Source of the DNA: Cupriavidus sp. WGlv3
Lineage (GTDB): Bacteria; Pseudomonadota; Gammaproteobacteria; Burkholderiales; Burkholderiaceae
NCBI RefSeq assembly: GCF_023952475.1
Contig: NZ_JALHRX010000001.1
Location: 496,001 to 560,000, forward strand
Direction: 5' to 3'
Length of the DNA: 64,000 bases
Shown here: one piece after another, positions 42,790 to 55,930 of the stretch
How the letters are laid out: each line of letters opens with the position of its first letter
How positions within the stretch are numbered: the first letter of the stretch is position 1
Program-made: the position numbers and the translations under genes
Notes under the pieces: generated by a model
Databases searched by the model: none
Told to the model about the DNA's origin: nothing
The model's input: the letters and a program-made list of their open reading frames with translations, nothing else

Positions 42790-45126
42790 TCACTCATCAT
42801 CCCGCGCGGCACCGCCACCCTGTACCAGGATGTCGCGGTTGCCGTTGCCCGACATGGCCGAGACCAGCCCGGCCTTCTCCATGTCCTCAAGCAGCCGCGC
42901 GGCACGGTTGTAGCCGATGCGCAGGTGGCGCTGCACCAGCGAGATTGACGCGCGCCGGTTCTTCAGCACCACCTCGACCGCCTGGTCGTACAGCGGATCG
43001 GCTTCGCCGCCGCCGCCACCGATGCCGGCACCGCCCCCAAAACTGTCGCCACCGCCGCCGTCATCGGCCAGGCCACCTTCGAGGATGCCCTCGATGTAGT
43101 TGGCCTCGCCGGATTCCTTGAGCTTTTCCACCACCCGGTGGACTTCGTCGTCCGAGACAAAGGCGCCGTGCACGCGCACCGGCAGGCCGGTGCCCGGGGC
43201 GAGGTAGAGCATGTCGCCCATGCCCAGCAGGGTTTCGGCGCCCTGCTGGTCGAGGATGGTGCGCGAATCGATCTTGCTGCTGACCTGGAATGCGATCCGG
43301 GTCGGCACGTTGGCCTTGATCAGGCCGGTGATCACGTCCACCGACGGGCGCTGCGTGGCCAGCACCAGGTGCAGGCCGGCCGCGCGCGCCTTCTGCGCGA
43401 TGCGCGCGATCAGTTCTTCCACCTTCTTGCCGACCACCATCATCAGGTCGGCCAGCTCGTCGATGACGATGACGATGGTGGGCAGCTTGTCCAGCGGCTC
43501 GGGCGCGTCCGGGGTCAGGCTGAACGGGTTGGGAATCTTCTCTTCGCGGGCCGCGGCCTCGTCGATCTTCTTGTTGTAGCCGGCCAGGTTGCGCACGCCC
43601 AGCTTGCTCATCAGCTTGTAGCGGCGTTCCATTTCGCCGACGGCCCAGTTCAGCGCGTTGCCGGCCTGGCGCATGTCGGTCACCACCGGGCACAGCAGGT
43701 GCGGGATGCCCTCGTAGACGCTCATTTCCAGCATCTTCGGGTCGATCAGGATCAGGCGCACGCTTTCGGGCTTGGCCTTGTACAGCAGCGACAGGATCAT
43801 CGCGTTGATGCCCACCGACTTGCCCGAGCCGGTGGTGCCGGCCACCATGCAGTGCGGCATGCGTGCCAGGTCGGCCACCATCGGCTTGCCGGCGATGTCC
43901 TTGCCCAGCGCCATGGTCAGGCTGGACGCGCTCTCGTTGTAGACCTGCGAGCCCAGGATTTCCGACAGGCGCACGGTCTGGCGCTTGGGGTTGGGCAGCT
44001 CCAGCCCCATGTAGTTCTTGCCCGGGATGGTCTCGACCACGCGGATCGACACCAGCGACAGCGAACGCGCCAGGTCGCGCGCCAGGTTCACCACCTGGCT
44101 GCCCTTGACCCCGGTGGCGGGCTCGATCTCGTACCGGGTGATGACCGGGCCCGGGTAGGCCGCCACCACCTTGACCTCGACGCCGAAGTCCTTGAGCTTT
44201 TTCTCGATCAGGCGCGAGGTGAATTCCAGGGTCTCGGCGCTGACGGTTTCCTGGTGCGGCGGGATCGGGTCCAGCAGCGACAGCGGGGGCAGGTCCGAAT
44301 CCTGGATATCGGCGAACAGCGGCTGCTGCTTCTCGCGCTCGACGCGCTCGTGCTTGGGCACCGCCTGCGGGCGCACGATCTGCACCGGCGCCGCCTCTTC
44401 GATGCGCACGCGCTGGCCCTCGACGGTTTCCTTGCGCTCGGTCTTGGCGGCCTCGCCGATGATGCGGTCCTGCTTGCTCTCGCGGCGGGCCTTGAAGCCC
44501 AGGAACAGGGTCTCGACAAAGCCGCCGATCTGCTCGGCCACGCTCAGCCACGAAAAATGGAAGAACAGCGAAAGCCCGATCGCCAGCAGCAGCAACAGCA
44601 GCAGGGTCGCGCCGGTAAAGCCCAGCGCCACCTGCAGCCAGCCGCCGAGCAGGTCGCCCAGCACGCCGCCGGGCGCGCGCGGCAGCGCGGCGCGCAGCGG
44701 ATACATGCGGATCGCCTCCAGGCCCATGCTGGAGAACAGCGTCAGCACGAAGCCGATCCAGCTGACGGTCACGCCCTGGCGGTGCAGGCCGTGGTCGGTG
44801 CGCTCCGGCAGTTCGGCGGTCAGCGTGCGCCAGCCGCGCCAGCAGCGGCGCACCAGCAGCACCGCCAGCCAGTAGGCGGAAAAGCCGAAGATGAAGAACA
44901 GCACATCCGCCACCCAGGCGCCGACGCGGCCGCCCAGGTTATGGATATCGGCGACCTGGTTGGCATGCGACCAGCCGGGATCGGTCTTGCTGTAGCTGGC
45001 CAGCACGCACAGGAAACCCAGCGTGACGGCCAGCAGCAGGAACCAGCGGACTTCGCCCAGCAGTTTGCCGATGCGGGATGGCAAGGCTGAGGGATCGGTG
45101 CGGGTGGTCGTGGTAGCTCGGGCCAT
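42790..45126 (-). CDS. ftsK: DNA translocase FtsK
   Basis: This septal DNA pump resolves chromosome dimers with XerCD. From the ATG at 45126 it has 778 residues: four N-terminal membrane spans (about 23-190), a short linker, and a RecA-like motor with Walker [15 protein letters not shown] and Walker [14 protein letters not shown]. The gamma winged-helix domain that reads KOPS sites is at the end ([20 protein letters not shown]). A Gly-rich stretch (about 686-707) separates motor and gamma. The linker is much shorter than in E. coli. The frame is open to 45360 but earlier starts add an atypical leader. It is divergent from trxB, as part of the trxB/ftsK/lolA neighbourhood. Confidence 0.97.
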   Translation of the reverse strand: MARATTTTRTDPSALPSRIGKLLGEVRWFLLLAVTLGFLCVLASYSKTDPGWSHANQVADIHNLGGRVGAWVADVLFFIFGFSAYWLAVLLVRRCWRGWRTLTAELPERTDHGLHRQGVTVSWIGFVLTLFSSMGLEAIRMYPLRAALPRAPGGVLGDLLGGWLQVALGFTGATLLLLLLLAIGLSLFFHFSWLSVAEQIGGFVETLFLGFKARRESKQDRIIGEAAKTERKETVEGQRVRIEEAAPVQIVRPQAVPKHERVEREKQQPLFADIQDSDLPPLSLLDPIPPHQETVSAETLEFTSRLIEKKLKDFGVEVKVVAAYPGPVITRYEIEPATGVKGSQVVNLARDLARSLSLVSIRVVETIPGKNYMGLELPNPKRQTVRLSEILGSQVYNESASSLTMALGKDIAGKPMVADLARMPHCMVAGTTGSGKSVGINAMILSLLYKAKPESVRLILIDPKMLEMSVYEGIPHLLCPVVTDMRQAGNALNWAVGEMERRYKLMSKLGVRNLAGYNKKIDEAAAREEKIPNPFSLTPDAPEPLDKLPTIVIVIDELADLMMVVGKKVEELIARIAQKARAAGLHLVLATQRPSVDVITGLIKANVPTRIAFQVSSKIDSRTILDQQGAETLLGMGDMLYLAPGTGLPVRVHGAFVSDDEVHRVVEKLKESGEANYIEGILEGGLADDGGGGDSFGGGAGIGGGGGEADPLYDQAVEVVLKNRRASISLVQRHLRIGYNRAARLLEDMEKAGLVSAMSGNGNRDILVQGGGAARDDE

Positions 45127-45296
45127 GCCTGGTTGAAACTCGCGTGTTAGGGGATTCCGGATCGGTTTCGGACCGATGCCGCCGGCGGCCGGCGTCTTTG
45201 CCGGGTGACGGACAGGCATCGTGGCGGCCATTTTAACGTGGCCCGAGACTATCGCACCCATTGGAATTTGCAACAGTGAGCAAATGCGGCTCCTCT

Positions 45297-46324
<1,028 letters not shown>

Positions 46325-46403
46325 GCAACCCCTCCGCCGGCGGCTCATCACCGCCGCCGGCGCGTCACACGGGCGCGGGCCCCGCCCGCGGCCCGCCAGT
46401 CGA

Positions 46404-46409
46404 TATAAT
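46404..46409 (+). promoter_or_regulatory. Consensus -10 before the smr gene
   Basis: TATAAT 29 bp before the ATG at 46439, in an otherwise G+C-rich gap that also has a CCGGCGG/CCGCCGG hairpin after trxB (about 46336-46358). No -35 match is seen. Confidence 0.5.
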
Positions 46410-46438
46410 CGGCGCCGAGCCTCCGGAGATTTTTTTCA

Positions 46439-47113
46439 ATGACGCACGGCGCCCGCAAACCCGACCGACCGCCCCAACGCCTCGGCCTGAACGACCTTGC
46501 CAGGCTGCGCGACACCCTCAAGGCCGATACCGAGCGCCGCGAAGCCGAGCGCCTCGCCGCCGAGCAGGCGGCCGAGCGCGCCCGCGCCGAAGCCGATGTG
46601 TTCCGCACCAGCGTGGGCCAGGTCAGCCAGCTGCGCGACCGCAACCGCGCCCACCATCCCCCCAGCAAGCCCGCGCCGGTGCCGGTGCAGTCGCAGCGCA
46701 ACGACCAGGCGGTGCTGCAGGCGTCGCTGTCGGACGAGTTCGATGTCGAAAGCCTGCTCGAGACCGACGAGACGCTGTCGTTCCGCCGGCCCGGCATCGG
46801 CATGGACGTGGTGCGCAAGCTGCGCCGCGGCGAATGGGTGCCGCAGGACAAGGTCGACCTGCACGGCCTGCGCAGCGACGAGGCGCGCGAGGCGCTGGCC
46901 GAGTTCCTGCGCCGCTCGGTACGCAATGGCGTGCGCTGCGTGCGCGTGATCCACGGCAAGGGCCTGGGATCGCCCGACAAGCTGCCGGTGCTCAAGGGCA
47001 AGGTGCGCAGCTGGCTGGTGCAGAAAGAGGAAGTGCTGGCCTTCGTTCAGGCACGCGAGGCCGAAGGCGGCGCCGGCGCGCTGATGGTGCTGCTGCGCCA
47101 GCCGCGCGCCTGA
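46439..47113 (+). CDS. Smr/MutS2-domain nuclease-like protein
   Basis: The 224-residue protein has an N-terminal charged helical region (about 16-70) and a C-terminal Smr domain with the motifs VDLHGLRSDEARE (D140, H142) and VIHGKGLGSPDK (172-175 HGKG). Smr domains nick DNA or cleave RNA; recent work on the family links them to collided ribosomes, but the role of this one is unknown. It has a GGAG ribosome site 9-10 bp before the ATG and is followed by the TRIC-family gene after 12 bp, so both are likely cotranscribed. Confidence 0.9.
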   Translation: MTHGARKPDRPPQRLGLNDLARLRDTLKADTERREAERLAAEQAAERARAEADVFRTSVGQVSQLRDRNRAHHPPSKPAPVPVQSQRNDQAVLQASLSDEFDVESLLETDETLSFRRPGIGMDVVRKLRRGEWVPQDKVDLHGLRSDEAREALAEFLRRSVRNGVRCVRVIHGKGLGSPDKLPVLKGKVRSWLVQKEEVLAFVQAREAEGGAGALMVLLRQPRA

Positions 47114-47125
47114 CGCCGCGCCCGG

Positions 47126-47767
47126 ATGCACGTTCCGCTCGAGTTGCTGATGGGGCGGCTGCCCCTGATCCTCCACATCATGGAGGTGATCGGCGTGCTT
47201 GCCTTCGCGGTCTCGGGCGTGGTCGATGCACGCAAGCAGCGCCTGGACGTGGTCGGCACCTTCGTGGTGGCCTTTGCCACCGCCTTCGGCGGCGGCACCG
47301 TGCGCGACGTGCTGCTGGACCGGCGCCCGTTCTACTGGGTCGACCATGAAGGCTATGTGCTGCTGATCTTCGTGATGTCGTTCGGCGCGTCGTTCGTGCT
47401 GCGCGTGGTCAGCCGGGTGGCCTCGGACCGGGCCATGATCGTGGCCGACGCCATCGGGCTCGGGCTGTTCTCGGTGACCGGCGCCTCGCTGGCGCTGGTG
47501 GCGCAGATGACGCCGACCGTGGCGGTCATGATGGGCATCATCTCGGCGGTGTTCGGCGGCGTGGTGCGCGACGTGCTGTGCAACGAAGTGCCGATGATCC
47601 TGCGCGACCGCTCGCCCTATGCCACCTGCTCGTTCGTCGGCTGCTGGATCTATATCGGCCTGACCTGGGTCGAGGTGCAGCAGGAGGCGGCGCTGCTGAC
47701 CGGCGCGCTGGCGATCATCGCCATGCGCCTGGCGTCGGTGCGCTATGGCTGGAAGCTGCCCAGCTGA
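47126..47767 (+). CDS. TRIC/UPF0126-family membrane protein
   Basis: The 213-residue protein has about seven membrane spans and the duplicated glycine-rich motif of this family: ATAFGGGTVRDVLLDRRPFYW and ISAVFGGVVRDVLCNEVP. Relatives are trimeric cation channels (TRIC) in animals and in bacteria; E. coli YadS/YicG belong here and some take up glycine. The substrate is unknown. It follows smr by 12 bp. The first codon used (MHVPLELLMG) is plausible; a second start at M9 cannot be excluded. Confidence 0.88.
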   Translation: MHVPLELLMGRLPLILHIMEVIGVLAFAVSGVVDARKQRLDVVGTFVVAFATAFGGGTVRDVLLDRRPFYWVDHEGYVLLIFVMSFGASFVLRVVSRVASDRAMIVADAIGLGLFSVTGASLALVAQMTPTVAVMMGIISAVFGGVVRDVLCNEVPMILRDRSPYATCSFVGCWIYIGLTWVEVQQEAALLTGALAIIAMRLASVRYGWKLPS

Positions 47768-47793
47768 GCAGGGTCTAAAGCGGACCCACCAAT

Positions 47794-47819
47794 GAAAACG
47801 CCGCCCTGCAAGGCGGCGT
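47794..47819 (-). terminator. Terminator of the PII gene
   Basis: ACGCCGCC (47798-47805) pairs with GGCGGCGT (47812-47819). Read on the minus strand the stem is followed by TTTTCATT. It lies between the convergent TRIC and PII genes. Confidence 0.75.
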
Positions 47820-47849
47820 GTCGCTGCGCTGGCCGATCCGGCCGATCGC

Positions 47850-48212
<363 letters not shown>

Positions 48213-48261
48213 TCACGCGCCCGGCGGCGCATCGCCGCGGACGCGGCGCTCTCCGGGGGGC

Positions 48262-48270
48262 ATTTTAACA
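48262..48270 (-). promoter_or_regulatory. Candidate extended -10 for the PII gene
   Basis: The minus strand reads TGTTAAAAT, about 75 bp before the PII start and inside the 243-bp gap after nadE. It suggests the PII gene can be transcribed on its own. Confidence 0.4.
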
Positions 48271-48431
48271 GCCCTTGGACGCTTGCATTTTGGCCAGGGC
48301 CACAGCCGGCGCGGCCGCTGCGTGGGCTGGCGCGCATCAGGCGCCATTCGTGCCTGTGGATAACCCTGTGGGCAGCCGTTGGAGAACCTGTGCACAAACC
48401 AGCACTCCAGTACCGTGTCCGCCCCCGGCGC

Positions 48432-50480
<2,049 letters not shown>

Positions 50481-50662
50481 ATCGGGCCTTGGTGATGGGA
50501 GTCGTGCGGTGGGCCGTTGGACCAGCCGCAAGCGTGCGGGTCGCCCGCAGCATCCGTGGATGCCGGGGAAAGCACTATTGACCAGGATGCTCCATTTTAC
50601 GACGCCGACCCCGGCGCGGGGTTTCCGGTAGACTCGACCGGTCCACAGAGGGAACTGGTGCA

Positions 50663-51904
50663 ATGCAGTCTGAACCATGCGTGCCCGGCCAGGGCGAGCC
50701 GGCACGGGAATCGCTCGACCGAGCCGGCGCTGCCGACGCGCAATACCGTACCGAGATCGTCTCCGACCTGGGCCAGGTCGATGCCGCCGCCTGGGACGCC
50801 CTGGTGGCCCGCCACGCCGACGCCACGCCCTTCCTCAAGCACGCCTTCCTGCACGCGCTGCACGCCAGCGGCAGCGCCTGCCCGGATACCGGGTGGCATC
50901 CGCGTTACCTGACCTTATGGGCGCCGCCCGCAGCGGGCCGTCCGCAACGGCTGGCCGCCGCCATGCCGCTGTACGCCAAGGCGCATTCCTATGGCGAGTA
51001 TGTCTTCGACTGGGCCTGGGCCGACGCCTATGCGCGCAACGGCATCGAGTACTACCCCAAGTGGCTGGCGGCGATCCCGTTCACGCCGGTGCGCGGCGCG
51101 CGGCTGCTGGCCGAAGACGCCGAGGCGCGCCGGCTGCTGCTGCAGATGGCGCTGGCGCTGGCCGCCGACAGCCAGATGTCGTCGTTGCACATCCTGTTTC
51201 CGGACCAGGCCGAGGCCACGCTGATGGCGCAGGCCGGCATGCTGATGCGGCACGGCGTGCAGTTCCACTGGACCAATGACGGCTACGGCAGCTTCGATGA
51301 CTTCCTCGCCACGCTGTCGCAGAAGAAGCGCAAGAACATCCGCGCCGAGCGCCGCCAGGTGGCCCAGGCCGGCATCACCTTCCGCCGCCTGCGCGGCGCC
51401 GAGATCGACGACGAGGCGTGGAAGTTCTTCAACCGCTGCTATCGCCAGACCTACCGCGAGCACCATTCCACCCCCTATCTGAACCTGGACTTCTTCCGCC
51501 GCATCGGCGCCGCCATGCCGCAGCACCTGCTGCTGGTGATCGCCGAGCGCGCGGGCAAGCCCATCGCCAGCTCGCTGCTGGTCTATGACGCGGCGCCCGA
51601 GGTCAGCACGCTCTACGGGCGCTACTGGGGCACGCTGGAATACCACCCGTGCCTGCATTTCGAGACCGCTTACTACCAGCCGCTCGAGTTCTGCATCGAA
51701 CACGGCATCGGCACCTTCGAGGGTGGCGCGCAGGGCGAGCACAAGATGGCGCGGGGCTTCCTGCCGGTGGCGACGCGCTCGGCCCACTGGCTGGCGCACC
51801 CGGCCTTCGCCGATGCCGTCGAGCGTTTCCTCGCGCGCGAGCGCCAGGGCATCGACGCCTACCTGGACGAGCTGGGCGAACGCAACCCGTTCGCGCGTGC
51901 CTGA
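50663..51904 (+). CDS. FemAB/GNAT-like protein (DUF482 / PF04339 type)
   Basis: The 413-residue protein has a GNAT-like fold of the family often named peptidoglycan biosynthesis protein. Family features: [76 protein letters not shown] and [15 protein letters not shown]. It probably transfers an acyl or aminoacyl group, but no member of this subgroup has a clear substrate that I know of. It is cytoplasmic by lack of signal. It is divergent from nadE and converges on the cytochrome b561 gene. Confidence 0.88.
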   Translation: MQSEPCVPGQGEPARESLDRAGAADAQYRTEIVSDLGQVDAAAWDALVARHADATPFLKHAFLHALHASGSACPDTGWHPRYLTLWAPPAAGRPQRLAAAMPLYAKAHSYGEYVFDWAWADAYARNGIEYYPKWLAAIPFTPVRGARLLAEDAEARRLLLQMALALAADSQMSSLHILFPDQAEATLMAQAGMLMRHGVQFHWTNDGYGSFDDFLATLSQKKRKNIRAERRQVAQAGITFRRLRGAEIDDEAWKFFNRCYRQTYREHHSTPYLNLDFFRRIGAAMPQHLLLVIAERAGKPIASSLLVYDAAPEVSTLYGRYWGTLEYHPCLHFETAYYQPLEFCIEHGIGTFEGGAQGEHKMARGFLPVATRSAHWLAHPAFADAVERFLARERQGIDAYLDELGERNPFARA

Positions 51905-51916
51905 CGCCTGCGTCGC

Positions 51917-52474
51917 TCAGCGCCACATGCGCCGCAGCGTGTCGTCGCCCAGCATGTAGTGGTGGAACAGCGATGCCATCGCATGCAGGCCGATGACCAG
52001 GTAGAACGCGGTGCCCAGGGTTTCGTGGAGGTCCTTGACAGTGTCCTTCAGCGCCGGGTCGGGCGCGACCAGTGCCGGCACTTCGATGCCCAGCGCAGGC
52101 AGCGCCAGCAGATGGCCGCCGGCATTCATCGCCAGCAGGCCCAGCAGCGGCTGGGCCAGGATGAACAGGTACAGCACCCAGTGCATGGCCGCGCCGGCCA
52201 GTTGCATCCAGCGCGCGCCCGGCTCCGGCGCGGGCGCGCCGCGCAGCAGGCGCCACAGCAGGCGCGGCACCGCCAGCACCAGCGCCAGCGCGCCGGCCCA
52301 TTCATGCACCGCCATGGCCAGTGCGCGCGGCGGCGTGCCCCTGGCGAAGCTGCCCTTCAGCTCGATCGCGGCATAGGCCAGTGCCACGAGCACGAACACC
52401 GTCCAATGGAAGGACACCGCCAGCCGGTCATAGCGGCGCTGCGGCAAAGCCTGGATTTCGGTGATGGGATGCAT
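51917..52474 (-). CDS. Cytochrome b561 (CybB-type diheme membrane protein)
   Basis: The 185-residue protein has four membrane spans and the histidines expected for two b-hemes: H23 (VSFHW), H57 (AVHEWAG), H150 (DLHETLG) and H164 (GLHAMASLFHHY). The family moves electrons from ubiquinol; E. coli CybB oxidises it to superoxide or reduces it. An AGAGGAG site precedes the ATG at 52474. It is 123 bp from the pyrophosphatase gene end and forms a single-gene unit. Confidence 0.92.
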   Translation of the reverse strand: MHPITEIQALPQRRYDRLAVSFHWTVFVLVALAYAAIELKGSFARGTPPRALAMAVHEWAGALALVLAVPRLLWRLLRGAPAPEPGARWMQLAGAAMHWVLYLFILAQPLLGLLAMNAGGHLLALPALGIEVPALVAPDPALKDTVKDLHETLGTAFYLVIGLHAMASLFHHYMLGDDTLRRMWR

Positions 52475-52552
52475 GGGGACTCCTCTTGTTAGTACCCGCC
52501 TAGCGTAGCCCAGGCCACTTTACCGGGTGCTAACGCGCATCAAGCGCGCCAC

Positions 52553-52577
52553 AAAAAAAACCCCGCCGGAGCGGGGT
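52553..52577 (-). terminator. Intrinsic terminator of ppa
   Basis: On the minus strand ACCCCGC pairs with GCGGGGT across a 4-nt loop (52561-52577), followed by eight T residues. The ppa stop is 20 bp before it. Confidence 0.92.
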
Positions 52578-52597
52578 CTGTTCAGCGAGCGTTCAGC

Positions 52598-53125
52598 TTA
52601 CTTCTTGTAGTTGGCCACGCCGTCGGTGATTTCCTTATGGGCTTCCTCGATGCCGGCCCAGCCTTCGACCTTGACCCACTTGCCGGCTTCCAGTGCCTTG
52701 TAGTGCTCAAAGAAATGCTTGATCTGGTCCAGCTGATTTTGCGGCACGTCCGACAGGCCCTTCATGTAGGCGGTGGCCGGCGACAGCTTGTCCACCGGCA
52801 CGGCGACCAGCTTGGCGTCGACGCCGGCTTCGTCGGTCATCTTCAGCATGCCGAGTGCACGGCAGCGCACCACGGCGCCGGCCAGGATCGGGAACGGCGA
52901 CAGCACCAGCACGTCGACCGGGTCGCCATCGCCCGACAGCGTCTGCGGGATATAGCCGTAGTTGGCCGGATAGCGCATGCCGGTGCCGATGAAGCGGTCG
53001 ACGAACAGCAGGCCGGTCTCCTTGTCGGCCTCGTACTTCACCGGATCGCTCTGGGCCGAGATCTCGATGATGACGTTGAAATCGTTGGGGATGTCCTTGC
53101 CCGGGGTGACGAGGTTGAAGCTCAT
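52598..53125 (-). CDS. ppa: Inorganic pyrophosphatase (family I)
   Basis: The 175-residue cytoplasmic enzyme splits pyrophosphate to pull biosynthesis forward. The signature [11 protein letters not shown] carries the metal-binding aspartates D66, D68 and D71. [20 protein letters not shown] and the ending [15 protein letters not shown] are typical. The ATG at 53125 has a GGAGA site. A TATAAT lies 43 bp before it, and a strong terminator follows. Confidence 0.97.
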   Translation of the reverse strand: MSFNLVTPGKDIPNDFNVIIEISAQSDPVKYEADKETGLLFVDRFIGTGMRYPANYGYIPQTLSGDGDPVDVLVLSPFPILAGAVVRCRALGMLKMTDEAGVDAKLVAVPVDKLSPATAYMKGLSDVPQNQLDQIKHFFEHYKALEAGKWVKVEGWAGIEEAHKEITDGVANYKK

Positions 53126-53167
53126 GCGGTTCTCCAGATGCCTGCGCTGTGTTGTCGGATGGCGGGC

Positions 53168-53173
53168 ATTATA
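53168..53173 (-). promoter_or_regulatory. Consensus -10 of ppa
   Basis: The minus strand reads TATAAT 42 bp before the ppa ATG. The -35 region is weak. Confidence 0.5.
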
Positions 53174-53230
53174 GCGGCTCGCGCCTGACCGGTTGCTGAC
53201 AAGCCCCCGCCTGTCCTGACTTCGCTGGCC

Positions 53231-53250
53231 CGCTGCAACGCGTTGCAGCG
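53231..53250. promoter_or_regulatory. Perfect 20-bp palindrome, likely operator of the aldehyde dehydrogenase operon
   Basis: CGCTGCAACG and CGTTGCAGCG form a perfect palindrome. Its right half contains the candidate -35 (TTGCAG) of the downstream operon, so a bound protein would block RNA polymerase. No regulator gene is next to it. Confidence 0.6.
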
Positions 53251-53270
53251 ACGCCGGCGTGGGCGATAAT
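53243..53270 (+). promoter_or_regulatory. Candidate promoter of the aldehyde dehydrogenase operon
   Basis: TTGCAG (53243-53248) and GATAAT (53265-53270) are 16 bp apart, 81 bp before the ATG at 53351. The -35 overlaps the palindrome at 53231-53250. Confidence 0.55.
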
Positions 53271-53350
53271 GGCGCATTCTTCAGCCGACACTGAATAGCC
53301 GCAGCCCCGATGCTGCCCTTACGCAGCCCCTAGCTGCCCCGGAGCCCCTC

Positions 53351-54787
53351 ATGCACGCCCAGCACTTCGTCGCCAACCGCCTGATCGCGCCCGACAACGG
53401 CCTGCGCATCAAGGTCTTCGATCCCTCCAACGGCGAGCCCTTCGCCGAGATTGCGCGCGGCAACGCCACCGATATCAACGTCGCCGTCCATGCGGCGCGC
53501 CAGGCCGCCGACGGCGCCTGGGGCCAGATGGCCCCGGCCGAGCGGGTGCGCCTGCTCAACCGCGTCGCCGTGGCGCTGATCGCCCATGAAGAGGAACTGG
53601 GCGCGCTCGAGGCCCGCGACACCGGCAAGCCGCTGCGCCAGGCGCGCGCCGATGCCCGCGCGGTGGCGCGCTACTTCGAGTTCTACGCCGGCGCGGTCGA
53701 CAAGCTGCACGGCCAGACCATTCCCTACAACCCCGGCTACACCGTGCTGACGGTGCGCGAGCCGCACGGCGTGACCGGCCACATCATCCCGTGGAACTAC
53801 CCGCTGCAGATCTTCGGGCGCAGCGTCGGCGCCGCGCTGGCCGCCGGCAACGCCTGCGTGGTCAAGCCGGCGGAGGATGCCTGCCTGTCGCTGCTGCGCG
53901 TGGCCGAGATCGCCGCCGAGGCCGGCCTGCCCGAAGGCGCGCTCAACATCATCACCGGCTATGGCCACGAGGCCGGCGCCGCGCTGGCGCGCCATCCCGG
54001 CATCAACCACATCTCGTTCACCGGCTCGCCGCAGACCGGCAAGCTGGTGTCGCAGCTGGCCGCCGAGAACCACGTGCCGGTCACGCTGGAACTGGGCGGC
54101 AAGTCGCCGCAGATCGTGTTTGCCGATGCCGACCTCGACGCGCTGGTACCGGTGGTGGTCAACGGCATCGTGCAGAACGCCGGCCAGACCTGCTCGGCCG
54201 GCAGCCGCCTGCTGGTGGAGCGGCCGGTGTACGACGCGCTGCTCGACCGGATTGCCTCGGTATTCGAGTCGCTGCGCGTAGGTCCGGCCGAACTCGACCT
54301 CGAATGCGGCCCGCTGATCAGCCGCAAGCAGCAGCAGCGCGTGTGGGACTTCGTCTCCGACGCGCAGCACGCCGGCGTGGCGGTGATGGCGCAGGGCCAG
54401 ATCGTGGCCGAGGCGCCCGAGGCCGGCTACTACCAGGTGCCGATGCTGTTCCGCGACGTGCCGCCCGCGCACCGGCTGGCACAGGAAGAAGTGTTCGGCC
54501 CGCTGCTGGCCGCGATGCCGTTCGACACCGAGGCCGAAGCCATCGCGCTGGCCAACGGCACGCCCTACGGGCTGGTCGCCGGGGTCTGGACCCGCGACGG
54601 CGGGCGCCAGCTGCGCCTGGCGCACAAGCTTCGCGCGGGCCAGGTCTTTATCAACAACTACGGCGCCGGCGGCGGCGTGGAACTGCCCTTCGGCGGCAGC
54701 GGCCAGTCCGGCTACGGCCGCGAAAAGGGCTTCGAGGCCCTGTACGGATTCACCACCCTGAAAACCATCGCCATTCAACATGGGTAA
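53351..54787 (+). CDS. NAD(P)-dependent aldehyde dehydrogenase
   Basis: The 478-residue ALDH-superfamily enzyme oxidises an aldehyde to the acid. Catalytic residues are visible: N149 (IIPWNYP), E247 (VTLELGGKSPQIVF) and C281 (NAGQTCSAGSRLL). The C-terminal PFGGSGQSGYGREKG is standard. It has a GGAG site 7 bp before the ATG. It heads an operon with a small membrane protein, an SDR and an MFS carrier. The substrate is unknown; an aldehyde made by the neighbouring SDR or taken in by the carrier is the natural guess. Confidence 0.92.
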   Translation: MHAQHFVANRLIAPDNGLRIKVFDPSNGEPFAEIARGNATDINVAVHAARQAADGAWGQMAPAERVRLLNRVAVALIAHEEELGALEARDTGKPLRQARADARAVARYFEFYAGAVDKLHGQTIPYNPGYTVLTVREPHGVTGHIIPWNYPLQIFGRSVGAALAAGNACVVKPAEDACLSLLRVAEIAAEAGLPEGALNIITGYGHEAGAALARHPGINHISFTGSPQTGKLVSQLAAENHVPVTLELGGKSPQIVFADADLDALVPVVVNGIVQNAGQTCSAGSRLLVERPVYDALLDRIASVFESLRVGPAELDLECGPLISRKQQQRVWDFVSDAQHAGVAVMAQGQIVAEAPEAGYYQVPMLFRDVPPAHRLAQEEVFGPLLAAMPFDTEAEAIALANGTPYGLVAGVWTRDGGRQLRLAHKLRAGQVFINNYGAGGGVELPFGGSGQSGYGREKGFEALYGFTTLKTIAIQHG

Positions 54788-55022
54788 CATCAATTTCCTG
54801 TCGGTCGCCTTCGCCATCTTCTTTTTCTGGATGGCCTGGCATGTGCGGAACAAGCGCGCCACCAATCCTTCCGGCATGCCGCGGCTGCAGGTGTTCAAGC
54901 GCAAGTGGGGCGACGTGGTCGGCGACCGCGTGCACTGGTGCCTGTATGTCGCGCTGCCGTTCCTGCTGGCGCTGATGATGGTGGCGAATGCCCTGAGGGG
55001 GCGCGGGCCGTTTTCGCATTAA
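54780..55022 (+). CDS. Small two-span membrane protein
   Basis: The 80-residue protein has two membrane spans (about 5-20 and 53-70) with a basic loop between them (VRNKRATNPSGMPRLQVFKRKWGD). Its ATG lies inside the end of the aldehyde dehydrogenase gene, an 8-bp overlap, so translation is coupled. I do not recognise the family. Its place in the operon suggests a link to the carrier or to the dehydrogenase, such as a membrane anchor. Confidence 0.8.
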   Translation: MGNINFLSVAFAIFFFWMAWHVRNKRATNPSGMPRLQVFKRKWGDVVGDRVHWCLYVALPFLLALMMVANALRGRGPFSH

Positions 55023-55067
55023 TCCCGCCCTGCACCGAACATCACCAAAACACTGAGGAGACAAGCC

Positions 55068-55826
55068 ATGAGACTGGCCAACAAGGTAGCGATCGTCACC
55101 GGCGGCGGTTCCGGCTTCGGCGAAGGCATTGCCCATACCTTTGCGCGCGAGGGCGCCAACGTGGTGGTGGCCGACCTGCGCGAGGACGCCGCCGAGCGCG
55201 TCGCCGCGGCGATCCGCGACGCCGGCGGGCGCGCCCGCGCGGTGCGCGCCGATGTCTCGCGCGAAGCCGACACCGAGGCCATGCGCGAAGCCGCCCTGTC
55301 CGTCTTCGGCGACGTGCATATCGTCGTCAACAACGCCGGCACCACGCATCGCAACAAGCCCATCCTGGAAGTCACCGAGGACGAGTTCGACCGCGTCTAC
55401 GCCGTCAACGTCAAGAGCATCTACTGGTCGGCGCGCGCGTTCGTCCCGCATTTCCGCCGGCGCGGCGGCGGCGTGTTCGTCAATATCGCGTCCACCGCCG
55501 GCATCCGGCCGCGGCCGGGGCTGGTCTGGTACAACGGTAGCAAGGGCGCGGTGATCACCGCCAGCAAGGCCATGGCCGCGGAGCTGGGCCCGGACAATAT
55601 CCGCGTTAACTGCGTCAACCCCGTGATCGGTGCCACCGCGCTGCTCGAGGAATTCATGGGCATGCCCGACACGCCCGAGAACCGCGCACGCTTCCTCGCC
55701 ACCATCCCGATGGGCCGCATGTCGACGCCGCAGGACGTGGCCAACGCCTGCCTGTACCTGGCCTCCGACGAAGCCGCCTTCATCACCGGCACCTGCATCG
55801 AAGTGGACGGCGGCCGCTGCGTCTGA
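55068..55826 (+). CDS. Short-chain dehydrogenase/reductase
   Basis: The 252-residue SDR has the classical cofactor motif TGGGSGFGEGIA (11-22), NNAG (88-91) and the catalytic set S142, Y155, K159 (YNGSKGA). The acidic D36 at the end of the second strand favours NAD(H) over NADP(H). It could oxidise an alcohol whose aldehyde goes to the upstream ALDH, or act on a keto acid. It follows the small membrane protein by 45 bp, with a GAGGAG-type site (ACTGAGGAGAC) before the ATG. Confidence 0.92.
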   Translation: MRLANKVAIVTGGGSGFGEGIAHTFAREGANVVVADLREDAAERVAAAIRDAGGRARAVRADVSREADTEAMREAALSVFGDVHIVVNNAGTTHRNKPILEVTEDEFDRVYAVNVKSIYWSARAFVPHFRRRGGGVFVNIASTAGIRPRPGLVWYNGSKGAVITASKAMAAELGPDNIRVNCVNPVIGATALLEEFMGMPDTPENRARFLATIPMGRMSTPQDVANACLYLASDEAAFITGTCIEVDGGRCV

Positions 55827-55842
55827 AGCCGCGCCGCTAGTA

Positions 55843-55876
55843 TTTCTGCTTGCTCAATCTTTCTGCTTGCTCAGTC
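55843..55876. repeat. Two-unit 17-bp tandem repeat between SDR and MFS genes
   Basis: TTTCTGCTTGCTCAATC (55843-55859) is followed directly by TTTCTGCTTGCTCAGTC (55860-55876), one mismatch. It lies 17 bp after the SDR stop. It could be a recent slippage duplication or a double protein-binding site. Confidence 0.75.
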
Positions 55877-55930
55877 GTACCGTAGCTGTAACAACGCGTC
55901 ACACAGAAACGCATTGCCCCAGGAGACAGC

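Noticed and set aside
43138..45090. A 650-codon open frame antisense to ftsK
   Set aside because: Same shadow pattern; FtsK motifs on the sense strand are complete.
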